Shown here in pieces: positions 37,321 through 47,584 of a DNA stretch of 64,000 bases; the stretch's first letter is position 1; every line of letters starts with the position of its first letter. Source of the stretch: Streptomyces longhuiensis (GTDB lineage Bacteria > Actinomycetota > Actinomycetes > Streptomycetales > Streptomycetaceae); contig NZ_CP085173.1 of assembly GCF_020616555.1 (NCBI RefSeq), positions 5,658,001 through 5,722,000 of the forward strand, read 5' to 3'. The translations under genes were made by a program, and so were the position numbers. A model generated the notes under the pieces. That model did no database searches and was not told the DNA's origin. It worked only from the letters and a program-made list of their open reading frames with translations.

Positions 37321-38034
37321 CTATGGGGCCTGCCCACTGCCGATGATGCGGCGCAGCACGTCGGGCCGGACGACGATGACGCGGCGGCGTCTCGTGACGA
37401 CGACCTCCCGATCGCGCAACTCCTTCAGGAGGCGGGCGACCGCCTCGCGGGACGATCCGACCGAACCCGCGAACTCCTGCTGACTGAGGGGGACGGTGAG
37501 CTCGATGCCGTCCTCGGTCCGCCGGCCGTGCGTTCGGATCAGCTCGAGCAGCAGAGTGGCGAGCCGCTCGCGCACCGAGAGCGCGGCCCATTCGAGGCGG
37601 CGGCGGTCGGTCGCCCGCTGGCGGTCGGTGGCCAGGCTCAGTAGCCTCAGCGCCACCTGGGGAGCGTTGGTGAGGAACGCCGTGAAGCGGGCCTGGTCGA
37701 TGACGACGGCCTCCACCGCTTCAAGAGCGGTCACGGTGGCCGCTCTGTGCCGACCGCTGAGCGCAGCGCCCTCGCCCACTATGTCGCCGGGGCCGCGCAG
37801 GGCGAGGAGGGCCTCGTACCCGTTGGCCGCGATGGCCGTCACCTTGGTCCAGCCCCGCAGGAGCAGCAGCACGTGCGTGGACGGCTCGTCCTGGTGCATG
37901 ACGACGCTGCGCGGGGAGTAGCGCAGCACGCGGCCGATGGCGAGCAGCGCCGCCCGGTCCTCCCGTTCCAGCCGGGCCAGAAACGGCACCCGGTCGTCCA
38001 GCCCCCCATCGCCCGGTAAGTCGGCCACCGCCAT
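37321..38034 (-). CDS. Crp/Fnr-family regulator
   Basis: 237 aa from ATG 38032-38034; upstream ATG 38115 would add 27 residues. The cNMP-binding barrel (about 18-125) keeps a phosphate cassette (GEGAALSGRHRAAT, residues 87-100; compare GE..RS in E. coli CRP). A long dimer helix follows, and the HTH QQEFAGSVGSSREAVARLLKEL has R196, E197 and R201 at the positions of E. coli R180, E181 and R185. It may therefore bind both a cyclic nucleotide and a TGTGA/TCACA site. It is first of the leftward cluster, divergent from rpsL. Confidence 0.88.
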   Translation of the reverse strand: MAVADLPGDGGLDDRVPFLARLEREDRAALLAIGRVLRYSPRSVVMHQDEPSTHVLLLLRGWTKVTAIAANGYEALLALRGPGDIVGEGAALSGRHRAATVTALEAVEAVVIDQARFTAFLTNAPQVALRLLSLATDRQRATDRRRLEWAALSVRERLATLLLELIRTHGRRTEDGIELTVPLSQQEFAGSVGSSREAVARLLKELRDREVVVTRRRRVIVVRPDVLRRIIGSGQAP

Positions 38035-38102
38035 CGCCCCCGATCCCCACGGGACCCAGCAAGATCCCTTGAACGCCGATCGATCAACGTACTGAAACGG
38101 AA

Positions 38103-38143
38103 CCTCCGGGGACATACGAACAACCGAATCGTGTCCTCGGAGG
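38103..38143. promoter_or_regulatory. long dyad upstream of the crp-like gene
   Basis: CCTCCGGGGACA (38103-38114) and TGTCCTCGGAGG (38132-38143) are inverted with 11 of 12 pairs and a 17-nt spacer. It lies between the crp start and the rpsL promoter. It could be an operator or a leader hairpin. Confidence 0.5.
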
Positions 38144-38216
38144 GCTGCACACTGTTCAGGAGATGCTTCGGGCGGTGGGCGGGAAGTCCGGCGTGTCGCG
38201 GTGGACTGCATTTGTT

Positions 38217-38245
38217 TTGACCGAACCCGATGAGGTAGGTACGCT
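38217..38245 (+). promoter_or_regulatory. rpsL promoter
   Basis: TTGACC (38217-38222), a 17-nt spacer and TACGCT (38240-38245). Transcription from about 38252 would give a leader of about 190 nt. No gene is visible in 38246-38440. Confidence 0.65.
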
Positions 38246-38364
38246 CAGACCTTGTGCCTGGGGTGTGCCTGGGCTCTTGTGCGTGTCGTCAGCCGCTACG
38301 GGAGTCCGCGACGGGCCGCCGTAATCTGCGCCCTTCCCGCTTGGCGGCGGGAGTTCACAGTATT

Positions 38365-38389
38365 CGACACACCCGACCGCGTGGGTCGG
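38365..38389 (+). promoter_or_regulatory. leader hairpin element shared with rpsJ
   Basis: A 25-nt block whose core CCCGACC-GCGTG-GGTCGG folds as a short hairpin, 51 nt before the rpsL start. The same 25 nt with one mismatch occurs at 45868-45892 before rpsJ. Possibly a common protein- or regulator-binding leader element. Confidence 0.6.
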
Positions 38390-38440
38390 GAAATGTTCCA
38401 GGTTAGCTTTACTACTCGGCACACAGAAACCGGAGAAGTA

Positions 38441-38812
38441 GTGCCTACGATCCAGCAGCTGGTCCGGAAGGGCCGGCAGGACAAGGTCGAGAAGAACAAG
38501 ACGCCCGCACTCGAGGGTTCGCCCCAGCGTCGCGGCGTCTGCACGCGTGTGTTCACGACCACCCCGAAGAAGCCGAACTCGGCCCTCCGTAAGGTCGCGC
38601 GTGTGCGTCTGACCAGCGGCATCGAGGTCACGGCCTACATTCCGGGTGAGGGACACAACCTGCAGGAGCACTCCATCGTGCTCGTGCGTGGCGGCCGTGT
38701 GAAGGACCTGCCTGGTGTTCGTTACAAGATCATCCGCGGTTCGCTCGACACCCAGGGTGTCAAGAACCGCAAGCAGGCCCGCAGCCGCTACGGCGCCAAG
38801 AAGGAGAAGTAA
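38441..38812 (+). CDS. rpsL: 30S ribosomal protein S12
   Basis: 123 aa from GTG 38441 after [21 protein letters not shown] start; [21 protein letters not shown] contains the decoding lysine region and [17 protein letters not shown] the second loop. Both streptomycin-resistance hot spots are wild type. Located at the decoding centre. First gene of the str operon rpsL-rpsG-fusA-tuf, 2 nt before rpsG. Confidence 0.98.
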   Translation: MPTIQQLVRKGRQDKVEKNKTPALEGSPQRRGVCTRVFTTTPKKPNSALRKVARVRLTSGIEVTAYIPGEGHNLQEHSIVLVRGGRVKDLPGVRYKIIRGSLDTQGVKNRKQARSRYGAKKEK

Positions 38813-38814
38813 GA

Positions 38815-39285
38815 ATGCCTCGTAAGGGCCCCGCCCCGAAGCGCCCGGTCATCATCGACCCGGTCTACGGTTCTCCTCTGGTGACCTCCCTCATCAACAA
38901 GGTGCTGCTGAACGGCAAGCGCTCCACCGCCGAGCGCATCGTGTACGGCGCCATGGAGGGTCTGCGTGAGAAGTCGGGCAACGACCCGGTCATCACGCTG
39001 AAGCGCGCGCTGGAGAACATCAAGCCGACCCTCGAGGTCAAGTCCCGCCGTGTCGGTGGCGCCACCTACCAGGTGCCGATCGAGGTCAAGCCCGGTCGCG
39101 CCAACACGCTCGCGCTGCGCTGGCTCGTGGGTTACTCCCGCGCCCGCCGCGAGAAGACCATGACCGAGCGCCTCATGAACGAGCTGCTCGACGCCTCGAA
39201 CGGTCTTGGCGCTGCTGTCAAGAAGCGTGAGGACACCCACAAGATGGCCGAGTCCAACAAGGCCTTCGCGCACTACCGCTGGTAG
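38815..39285 (+). CDS. rpsG: 30S ribosomal protein S7
   Basis: 156 aa from ATG 38815. Family start [58 protein letters not shown] end in outline. It organises the 3' major domain of 16S rRNA and contacts E-site tRNA. In many bacteria it is the str-operon translational repressor. fusA follows at 39 nt. Confidence 0.98.
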   Translation: MPRKGPAPKRPVIIDPVYGSPLVTSLINKVLLNGKRSTAERIVYGAMEGLREKSGNDPVITLKRALENIKPTLEVKSRRVGGATYQVPIEVKPGRANTLALRWLVGYSRARREKTMTERLMNELLDASNGLGAAVKKREDTHKMAESNKAFAHYRW

Positions 39286-39324
39286 TCGCTACCCACATCG
39301 AGACCGAGAGAAGACTGAGCCGAT

Positions 39325-41451
39325 ATGGCTACCACTTCACTTGACCTGGCCAAGGTGCGCAACATCGGCATCATGGCTCACATCGACGCGGGCAAGACGA
39401 CGACCACCGAGCGGATCCTGTTCTACACCGGTGTTTCGTACAAGATCGGTGAGGTCCACGACGGCGCCGCGACCATGGACTGGATGGAGCAGGAGCAGGA
39501 GCGTGGCATCACGATCACCTCTGCTGCCACCACCTGTCACTGGCCGCTGAACGATGTCGACCACACGATCAACATCATCGACACCCCGGGCCACGTGGAC
39601 TTCACCGTCGAGGTGGAGCGTTCGCTCCGCGTCCTCGACGGTGCCGTGACGGTGTTCGACGGCGTTGCCGGCGTTGAGCCCCAGTCCGAGACTGTCTGGC
39701 GTCAGGCGGACCGCTACGGCGTGCCGCGTATCTGCTTCGTCAACAAGCTCGACCGTACGGGTGCCGAGTTCCACCGCTGCGTCGACATGATCGTCAACCG
39801 CCTCGGTGCGACCCCGCTCGTCATGCAGCTGCCCATCGGCGCAGAGGCTGACTTCCAGGGCGTCGTCGACCTCGTCACGATGAAGGCGTTCGTCTGGTCC
39901 GCCGAGGCGGCCAAGGGCGAGGCGTACGACATCGTCGACATCCCGGCCACGCACACCGAGGCTGCCGAGGAGTACCGCGGCAAGCTGCTCGAGGCCGTCG
40001 CGGAGAACGACGAAGAGATGATGGAGCTGTTCCTCGAGGGCGAAGAGCCTTCGGTGGACCAGCTGTACGCGGCCGTGCGTCGCATCACCATCGCCTCCGG
40101 CAAGGGCGGCGACACCACCGTCACCCCCGTGTTCTGCGGCACCGCGTTCAAGAACAAGGGCGTTCAGCCCCTGCTCGACGCCGTCGTGCGCTACCTGCCG
40201 TCGCCCCTGGACGTCGAGGCCATCGAGGGCCACGACGTCAAGGACGCGGAGACGGTCGTCAAGCGCAAGCCGTCCGACGAGGAGCCCCTCTCGGCGCTGG
40301 CGTTCAAGATCATGAGCGACCCGCACCTCGGCAAGCTCACCTTCGTCCGGGTTTACTCGGGCCGCCTGGAGTCCGGCACCGCCGTGCTGAACTCCGTCAA
40401 GGGCAAGAAGGAGCGCATCGGCAAGATCTACCGTATGCACGCGAACAAGCGTGAGGAGATCGAGTCGGTGGGCGCCGGTGACATCGTCGCCGTCATGGGT
40501 CTGAAGCAGACCACCACGGGTGAGACGCTCTGTGACGACAAGAGCCCGGTGATCCTGGAGTCCATGGACTTCCCGGCGCCGGTCATCCAGGTCGCCATCG
40601 AGCCGAAGTCCAAGGGTGACCAGGAGAAGCTGGGTGTCGCCATCCAGCGCCTCTCGGAGGAGGACCCCTCCTTCCAGGTTCACTCGGACGAGGAGACCGG
40701 CCAGACCATCATCGGTGGTATGGGCGAGCTTCACCTCGAGGTGCTCGTCGACCGCATGAAGCGCGAGTTCCGCGTCGAGGCGAACGTCGGCAAGCCGCAG
40801 GTCGCTTACCGCGAGACGATCCGTCAGGCCGTCGAGCGTGTGGACTACACCCACAAGAAGCAGACCGGTGGTACGGGTCAGTTCGCCAAGGTGCAGATCG
40901 CGATCGAGCCGATCGACAGTGGCGACGCGACCTACGAGTTCGTGAACAAGGTCACCGGTGGCCGCATCCCCCGGGAGTACATCCCGTCGGTGGACGCGGG
41001 TGCGCAGGAGGCCATGCAGTTCGGCATCCTGGCCGGCTACGAGATGACGGGCGTCCGCGTCACGCTTCTCGACGGTGCCTACCACGAGGTCGACTCCTCC
41101 GAGCTGGCGTTCAAGATCGCCGGTTCGCAGGCCTTCAAGGAGGCCGCGCGCAAGGCCAAGCCCGTGCTGCTCGAGCCGATGATGGCCGTTGAGGTCACCA
41201 CGCCCGAGGACTACATGGGCGACGTCATCGGCGACATCAACTCCCGCCGTGGCCAGATCCAGGCCATGGAGGAGCGCAGTGGCGCCCGTGTCGTGAAGGG
41301 CCTCGTGCCCCTCTCGGAGATGTTCGGCTACGTCGGAGACCTCCGCAGCAAGACGTCGGGTCGCGCAAGCTACTCGATGCAGTTCGACTCCTACGCCGAG
41401 GTTCCGCGGAACGTCGCCGAGGAGATCATCGCGAAGGCCAAGGGCGAGTAA
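39325..41451 (+). CDS. fusA: elongation factor G
   Basis: 708 aa from ATG 39325. GTPase motifs [13 protein letters not shown] (P-loop), the [10 protein letters not shown] switch [23 protein letters not shown]; domains II-V follow ([34 protein letters not shown]). It drives translocation of tRNA and mRNA on the ribosome. Member of the str operon. Confidence 0.98.
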   Translation: MATTSLDLAKVRNIGIMAHIDAGKTTTTERILFYTGVSYKIGEVHDGAATMDWMEQEQERGITITSAATTCHWPLNDVDHTINIIDTPGHVDFTVEVERSLRVLDGAVTVFDGVAGVEPQSETVWRQADRYGVPRICFVNKLDRTGAEFHRCVDMIVNRLGATPLVMQLPIGAEADFQGVVDLVTMKAFVWSAEAAKGEAYDIVDIPATHTEAAEEYRGKLLEAVAENDEEMMELFLEGEEPSVDQLYAAVRRITIASGKGGDTTVTPVFCGTAFKNKGVQPLLDAVVRYLPSPLDVEAIEGHDVKDAETVVKRKPSDEEPLSALAFKIMSDPHLGKLTFVRVYSGRLESGTAVLNSVKGKKERIGKIYRMHANKREEIESVGAGDIVAVMGLKQTTTGETLCDDKSPVILESMDFPAPVIQVAIEPKSKGDQEKLGVAIQRLSEEDPSFQVHSDEETGQTIIGGMGELHLEVLVDRMKREFRVEANVGKPQVAYRETIRQAVERVDYTHKKQTGGTGQFAKVQIAIEPIDSGDATYEFVNKVTGGRIPREYIPSVDAGAQEAMQFGILAGYEMTGVRVTLLDGAYHEVDSSELAFKIAGSQAFKEAARKAKPVLLEPMMAVEVTTPEDYMGDVIGDINSRRGQIQAMEERSGARVVKGLVPLSEMFGYVGDLRSKTSGRASYSMQFDSYAEVPRNVAEEIIAKAKGE

Positions 41452-41475
41452 CTCACCCGAGTTCACGCTTTAGGC

Positions 41476-41504
41476 TTGACACCGACCGCTGGGGTTCGTG
41501 AATC
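41476..41504 (+). promoter_or_regulatory. possible independent tuf promoter
   Basis: TTGACA (41476-41481), a 17-nt spacer and TGAATC (41499-41504) lie in the 138-nt fusA-tuf gap. The -35 is perfect and the -10 poor. A separate tuf promoter is known in Streptomyces. Confidence 0.4.
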
Positions 41505-41589
41505 CCGGACCCCGGCGGCGGGTTTCCCAGCAAAGATCACCTGGCGCCGATGAAGCAAGGCGTACAGAACCACTCCACAGGAGGACCCA

Positions 41590-42783
<1,194 letters not shown>

Positions 42784-42824
42784 TTTCCTTGACGGTTTGA
42801 CCTGGTAGCTCCAGCGAGCACCAG

Positions 42825-42861
42825 AAGGGGCCCGTACGACTTCGGTCGTACGGGCCCTTTC
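42825..42861. terminator. bidirectional terminator between tuf and the PIG-L gene
   Basis: A 13-bp perfect stem, GGGCCCGTACGAC (42828-42840) with 42845-42857, TTCG loop, flanked by A/T-rich ends (GAAG/CTTTC). It ends both tuf and the convergent gene at 42889. Confidence 0.88.
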
Positions 42862-42888
42862 GCATGCCCGCTGGTGCGGGGCCCAGGC

Positions 42889-44997
42889 TCAGATCTTGCG
42901 GGCGGTCCCCGTGCCGGTGGAGCTGTCCGGGCGCCACAGCCACGGCCGGGCCGCGGGGGAGAGGCCCGCGGCCACGGGACCGTGCGCGGTGGCGCGCAGG
43001 GCGGGTCCGTCGAGGGTGACCAGGTCACGCGCGGCCCGCTGGATCCGGCCGCGGTGCAGCAGCTGGAGCGTGCCGTCGGTGTCCCTGCCGAGGAGGTACG
43101 GCCCGTCGGCGGTCACGGGGCCGTAGCCGGGGAAGTGGATCGGGGGCCCGGCCGTCGCCGTCAGCGCCGACGAGGCGGGGGCCCGGTAGTAGAGCCGGCC
43201 GCCCGCGGCGGCGACGGCGTCGGCGGGTACCGGCAACCCGATTGGCGGAGTGGGCCCCTCCGGCGTCCAGTGGTGCACCGTGTCGCGTCCCGGCGCGTAC
43301 ACATGGACGCCGCCGTCCTCGCCGACGACCGCGGTCAGACCGTCCTGCACGGGCCCGCCGCCGAGACCGCGCCACGGCGACCAGCGCCCGTCGAGGCCGC
43401 GTACCCGGGTACTGATGCCCTGGTCCGCGTCGCGTACGAAGAGATGGACCTGCCCGTCGCGGGCGGTGACGGCGACGGGGACGCCGATGCGGCGGCCGCG
43501 CACGGGATCGGTCTCCGGGTTGCCGAGACCGGTCCAGGCGCCGAACTCCCCGCCGGGGGCGCGCTGTTCGAGGACCACGATCTCGCGCAGGTCGGAGCCG
43601 CCGCGCCCTTCGAGGGCCGCGAGGCGCAGGCCGAGCAGCAGCTGCCGTCCGTCGCGCAGGGTCGCGGAGCCGAGGGCCGGCGCGAGCGGGCCGCCGCCCA
43701 GGTCGGTGGGCCGGCCGAAGACCCCTTGTGGGGTCTCGCGCCAGCGGACGGCCCGCATGCCGAGCACGCCATAGCCGGTCAGCTTGCCGTCCGGTTCCTG
43801 GGCCAGGGCGATCCGTGGGCCCGGGTGGCGGTAGTGCGTCGAGCGGACCCAGCCCTTGCGGTTGGTGAGGGGGCGGTCCCCGCCGACGTTGTAGTCGCCG
43901 CAGCCGGAGGGGTTGCCGCACTGCCAGTCCGGGGCCGCGCCGTACGGCATCAGGTCGGCGGCCTTGGCGTGCAGCACGGGCTCGGGGAGGTTCTCGGGCC
44001 AGTGGTGGTTGTAGTAGCCGCGGAAGGCGGTGGCCGCGAACGGGGGCGGCCCGTCCGCCGCGGTCTGCGACCAGCGGATGAGCGCCGCCCAGGTGAACTC
44101 GGCCACGGCCGTGTGGTCGGCGTGGTCGGAGAAACCGGGCTGCTCGCTGTCGCGTATGCGCGTCAGCAGATCGCTGTGCTGGATGTCGGGGTCCGGGTCG
44201 AGCGTGTGCACGAGGGTGGGCCGGTAGCGCTCGAAGAGGGCCACGAGTACGTCGACGAGGCCGTCGTAGTCGTACATCTGTGCCCGGCGCACCGGTGACC
44301 CGTCGACGACGACCGTACGCAGCGGCAGTCCGCGCTCCCGCCACAGCGCCGGGGCGCCCATGTGGCCCGCCGGGGTGTGCATCGCGAGGTCGAGGAAGAC
44401 CAGCTCGACGCGGCGGCCCCGGTGCTCCAGGGTGTTCACCTCGGCCTGGTGCCCGCCCGCGAGCGTGGTGACCTCGGTGCGCCAGCCGCTGAAGACGGGC
44501 AGGCCGAGCTGGGTCGCGTAGGACTGGCGGAGCCCTTGGTGACGGGCGGAGGCGTACGCGGACTTGTCGGCCGGGGGGTGCGGGCGGCCGGGGATCTTGT
44601 TGACGCCGTCGGCCTCGCCGGCGGTGACGTACACGCAGACCAGCGGGACGCCGGCGGCGACGGCCTGGTTGGTGTCCGGGTTCATGAAGTACAGGTCGTC
44701 GTCGGGGTGGGCGAGCACCTGGAGCAGCAGGGCGTGATCGCCCTGGGCGGCGGGGCGGCCGGAGGCGGGGGAGGGGGCGGTGGTGCGGGCCGGGGGCGCG
44801 GTCGTGACCGTGTGGCCCACGAGGGCGGCCGCGGTGGCGGCGGTGACGGCGGCGCCCCCGATGAGCACGGCCCGGCGCCCGTGAACGCCGGGCGCCGCGG
44901 GGAAGCCCTCGCCCCCGTCGGCTATTCGCCCGCCTCGCCCGCCGGTGCGGTCCTCGGCGTTCTCATCACGTTTGTCCTGCCCACGTCCACGTCGCAC
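42889..44997 (-). CDS. secreted PIG-L-family deacetylase with C-terminal propeller-like domain
   Basis: 702 aa from GTG 44995-44997 with GGAGGG 6 nt upstream. Twin-arginine-like signal around residue 40 (GRRAVLIGGAAVTAATAAALVG). The LmbE/PIG-L domain (about 85-340) shows LQVLAHPDDDLYFMNPD with the zinc Asp and His, and FSDHADHTAV for the other ligand. Residues about 370-690 are repeated WRGLGGGP/RDADQG-type strands, likely a beta-propeller for sugar or wall binding. Family members remove N-acetyl groups from GlcNAc-type sugars. The extracellular substrate is unknown. Confidence 0.85.
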   Translation of the reverse strand: MRRGRGQDKRDENAEDRTGGRGGRIADGGEGFPAAPGVHGRRAVLIGGAAVTAATAAALVGHTVTTAPPARTTAPSPASGRPAAQGDHALLLQVLAHPDDDLYFMNPDTNQAVAAGVPLVCVYVTAGEADGVNKIPGRPHPPADKSAYASARHQGLRQSYATQLGLPVFSGWRTEVTTLAGGHQAEVNTLEHRGRRVELVFLDLAMHTPAGHMGAPALWRERGLPLRTVVVDGSPVRRAQMYDYDGLVDVLVALFERYRPTLVHTLDPDPDIQHSDLLTRIRDSEQPGFSDHADHTAVAEFTWAALIRWSQTAADGPPPFAATAFRGYYNHHWPENLPEPVLHAKAADLMPYGAAPDWQCGNPSGCGDYNVGGDRPLTNRKGWVRSTHYRHPGPRIALAQEPDGKLTGYGVLGMRAVRWRETPQGVFGRPTDLGGGPLAPALGSATLRDGRQLLLGLRLAALEGRGGSDLREIVVLEQRAPGGEFGAWTGLGNPETDPVRGRRIGVPVAVTARDGQVHLFVRDADQGISTRVRGLDGRWSPWRGLGGGPVQDGLTAVVGEDGGVHVYAPGRDTVHHWTPEGPTPPIGLPVPADAVAAAGGRLYYRAPASSALTATAGPPIHFPGYGPVTADGPYLLGRDTDGTLQLLHRGRIQRAARDLVTLDGPALRATAHGPVAAGLSPAARPWLWRPDSSTGTGTARKI

Positions 44998-45152
44998 GTG
45001 TCGCCCTCCGTCCGCCGTACGCAGCGGTCGGAATGTGCGCTGCTTCTCGGTGCTTCAGCCGAGAAGAGGCTCGTCAGTGGGGCCAGGTTCCATGCAAGGA
45101 CATGATCTGTTCACTCGAACCGGCGTTCTTCGCGGGGAGAGAGTTTCGCGTC

Positions 45153-45464
45153 TCAGCCGCTGACGCCCCACCGCACCGCGGCCGCGAGCCCGAGCGCCAG
45201 GGCGGGCGCGACCCACCCCCACCCGATGACCCGCCGCACGGACGGCAGCAGCCAGAGCGCTGTCACCGAACCGGCGGCCGCGATGGTGACGGCACACGAC
45301 AGGGCGATGCCCGTGTACGCGTCGTCGTCCCAACTCCCGTACGGCCGGATGGAGATGGCCGTCCTGCAGAAGTACGCGGCGATGAGCGTGAGCACGCCGA
45401 ACGGCAGGGCGAGCACCACCCGAAGGCAGCCGCGGTCGTCGTCCGGACGTGAGAGGGCTGTCAT
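45153..45464 (-). CDS. small integral membrane protein
   Basis: 103 aa from ATG 45462-45464 (weak SD; other in-frame starts reach 45689). Three hydrophobic helices: VVLALPFGVLTLIAAYFC, AYTGIALSCAVTIAAAGSVT and VAPALALGLAAAVRW. No catalytic motif or family recognised. Transcribed toward the PIG-L gene, 155 nt away, and divergent from the S10 operon. Confidence 0.6.
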   Translation of the reverse strand: MTALSRPDDDRGCLRVVLALPFGVLTLIAAYFCRTAISIRPYGSWDDDAYTGIALSCAVTIAAAGSVTALWLLPSVRRVIGWGWVAPALALGLAAAVRWGVSG

Positions 45465-45551
45465 CGGTGCGGATGTCCTCCGATCTCCTGCCGGGGAGGT
45501 GCCGGCGGCCGTCCGGCACGAGCGCGCCGCCCCGCAACACCCACCCCCGGT

Positions 45552-45579
45552 TTGACCTTCGTCACTCCGGGGGTACTCT
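45552..45579 (+). promoter_or_regulatory. S10 operon promoter
   Basis: TTGACC (45552-45557), a 16-nt spacer and TACTCT (45574-45579). The leader to rpsJ is about 370 nt long and contains no gene, only hairpins such as TGCCG-TAA-GGCA around 45710 and the element at 45868. Confidence 0.6.
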
Positions 45580-45867
45580 CTACGGCTCGATTGGCCAGGC
45601 ATGGTCGGCCTGTGGCAGACTGTCGGGGTTGCTCGGTTGAGTGCCGATGCTGCGCGCCTCCCGCCGGGAGGACCGAAAGCGAGTCCCACAGTACTCGTCG
45701 CCCCATCTGCCGTAAGGCAGCGCTAGGGCGGACGTACGGGAATCTTTCGGGAAGTGCAGCGAGGTGGTTCAGCCAGGCGCCCGGTGGGTTTCTTCCCCCG
45801 GCTTCGCGGTCCTGGGCCGCAGTCCCTCGCAGGGAAATCCGTATGGATATTTCCGTCAGTGAGACTG

Positions 45868-45892
45868 CGACACGCCCGACCGCGTGGGTCGG
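45868..45892 (+). promoter_or_regulatory. leader hairpin element shared with rpsL
   Basis: 25 nt identical to 38365-38389 but for one base (G versus A at the seventh position). The hairpin core CCGACC-GCGTG-GGTCGG is followed directly by GAGGAGGA. It lies 64 nt before the rpsJ start. Candidate cis element linking the str and S10 operons. Confidence 0.6.
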
Positions 45893-45955
45893 AGGAGGAC
45901 GGAATAGGGCCCGCCAGGTTCCAGAGCGTTTCGAGAGACAGGACTACTAGTAGCC

Positions 45956-46264
45956 ATGGCGGGACAGAAGATCCGCATCCGGCTCAAGGCCTACGACCAC
46001 GAGGTCATCGACAGCTCGGCGAAGAAGATCGTCGAGACGGTGACCCGCACTGGTGCGTCGGTCGCAGGCCCGGTGCCGCTGCCCACTGAGAAGAACGTGT
46101 ACTGCGTCATCAAGTCGCCGCACAAGTACAAGGACTCGCGCGAGCACTTCGAGATGCGCACGCACAAGCGCCTGATCGACATCCTCGACCCGACGCCCAA
46201 GACCGTTGACTCGCTGATGCGCCTGGACCTTCCGGCCGGCGTTGACATCGAGATCAAGCTCTGA
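45956..46264 (+). CDS. rpsJ: 30S ribosomal protein S10
   Basis: 102 aa from ATG 45956. [55 protein letters not shown] in outline. Also NusE, the antitermination partner of NusB and of NusG. First gene of the S10 operon, 14 nt before rplC. Confidence 0.98.
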   Translation: MAGQKIRIRLKAYDHEVIDSSAKKIVETVTRTGASVAGPVPLPTEKNVYCVIKSPHKYKDSREHFEMRTHKRLIDILDPTPKTVDSLMRLDLPAGVDIEIKL

Positions 46265-46278
46265 GAGGCGCGGAAGAG

Positions 46279-46923
46279 ATGGCTAAGCAGATCAAGGGCA
46301 TCCTGGGCGAGAAGCTCGGCATGACCCAGGTCTGGGACGACAACAACCGTGTCGTCCCGGTCACCGTGGTCAAGGCCGGTCCGAACGTCGTGACCCAGGT
46401 CCGTACGAACGACACTGACGGCTACGAGTCGGTCCAGATCGCCTTCGGCGAGATCGACCCGCGCAAGGTGAACAAGCCCCTCAAGGGCCACTTCGCCAAG
46501 GCCGACGTCACCCCCCGCCGCCACCTCGTCGAGATCCGTACCGCTGACGCCAGCGAGTACACCCTCGGCCAGGAGCTCACCGCTGAGGTGTTCGAGGCCG
46601 GCGTGAAGGTCGACGTCACCGGCAAGAGCAAGGGCAAGGGCTTCGCCGGTGTCATGAAGCGTCACAACTTCAAGGGCCTCGGCGCCGGTCACGGCACCCA
46701 GCGCAAGCACCGCTCCCCCGGTTCCATCGGTGGCTGTGCCACCCCGGGCCGTGTGTTCAAGGGCCTCCGCATGGCGGGCCGTATGGGCAACGAGCGGGTC
46801 ACCACCCAGAACCTGACCGTTCACGCCGTTGACGCGGAGAAGGGCCTGCTCCTCATCAAGGGCGCAGTTCCCGGTCCGAACGGTGGCCTCGTCCTGGTCC
46901 GTACCGCGGCCAAGGGGGTTTGA
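46279..46923 (+). CDS. rplC: 50S ribosomal protein L3
   Basis: 214 aa from ATG 46279 (GGAAGAG upstream). [18 protein letters not shown] start; the loop [26 protein letters not shown] reaches the peptidyl-transferase centre. Early-assembly protein. Second S10-operon gene. Confidence 0.98.
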   Translation: MAKQIKGILGEKLGMTQVWDDNNRVVPVTVVKAGPNVVTQVRTNDTDGYESVQIAFGEIDPRKVNKPLKGHFAKADVTPRRHLVEIRTADASEYTLGQELTAEVFEAGVKVDVTGKSKGKGFAGVMKRHNFKGLGAGHGTQRKHRSPGSIGGCATPGRVFKGLRMAGRMGNERVTTQNLTVHAVDAEKGLLLIKGAVPGPNGGLVLVRTAAKGV

Positions 46924-46930
46924 GGAACCG

Positions 46931-47584
46931 ATGAGCACCATTGACATCCTTTCGCCGGCAGGCGACAAGGCCGGGACGGTCGAGCTCCCCGCGGAGATCT
47001 TCGACGTAGAGAAGATCAGCATCCCGCTTCTCCACCAGGTCGTCGTCGCTCAGCTGGCTGCTGCCCGTCAGGGCACGCACAAGACCAAGCGCCGTGGCGA
47101 AGTCCGCGGTGGTGGCCGTAAGCCGTACCGCCAGAAGGGCACCGGCCGCGCGCGCCAGGGTTCGACCCGTGCGCCGCAGTTCGCCGGCGGTGGCGTCGTC
47201 CACGGCCCGCAGCCGCGTGACTACTCGCAGCGGACCCCGAAGAAGATGAAGGCCGCGGCCCTGCGCCACGCCCTCACCGACCGGGCCCGCAACGCTCGCA
47301 TCCACGTCGTCACCGGCGTGGTCGAGGGTGGAGTCTCCACCAAGGCCGCGAAGTCGCTGCTCGGCAAGATCAGTGAGCGCAAGAACCTGCTCCTGGTCAT
47401 CGACCGTGCCGACGAGGCCGCGCTGCTCTCGGCGCGCAACCTGCCCCAGGTCCACATCCTGGAGCCGGGCCAGCTGAACACGTACGACGTTCTCGTCTCG
47501 GACGACGTGGTCTTCACTCAGGCCGCCTTCGAGTCCTTCGTGTCCGGCCCGAAGGCCACTGACACCGAAGGGAGCGAAGCCTGA
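46931..47584 (+). CDS. rplD: 50S ribosomal protein L4
   Basis: 217 aa from ATG 46931 after TGAGGA. The extended loop [28 protein letters not shown] lines the exit tunnel near the macrolide site. The stop overlaps rplW by one base (TGATG). In E. coli L4 also represses the S10 operon. Confidence 0.97.
   Translation: MSTIDILSPAGDKAGTVELPAEIFDVEKISIPLLHQVVVAQLAAARQGTHKTKRRGEVRGGGRKPYRQKGTGRARQGSTRAPQFAGGGVVHGPQPRDYSQRTPKKMKAAALRHALTDRARNARIHVVTGVVEGGVSTKAAKSLLGKISERKNLLLVIDRADEAALLSARNLPQVHILEPGQLNTYDVLVSDDVVFTQAAFESFVSGPKATDTEGSEA

Noticed and set aside
38252..38440. N-terminal extension of S12 upstream of GTG 38441
   Set aside because: The open frame extends to 38252, but GTG 38441 has a good SD and gives the canonical 123-aa S12; the upstream part is the mRNA leader.
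42896..44298. Long plus-strand frames opposite the PIG-L gene
   Set aside because: The minus-strand protein has clear deacetylase motifs and a signal; plus-strand frames are Arg/Gly/Val shadows.
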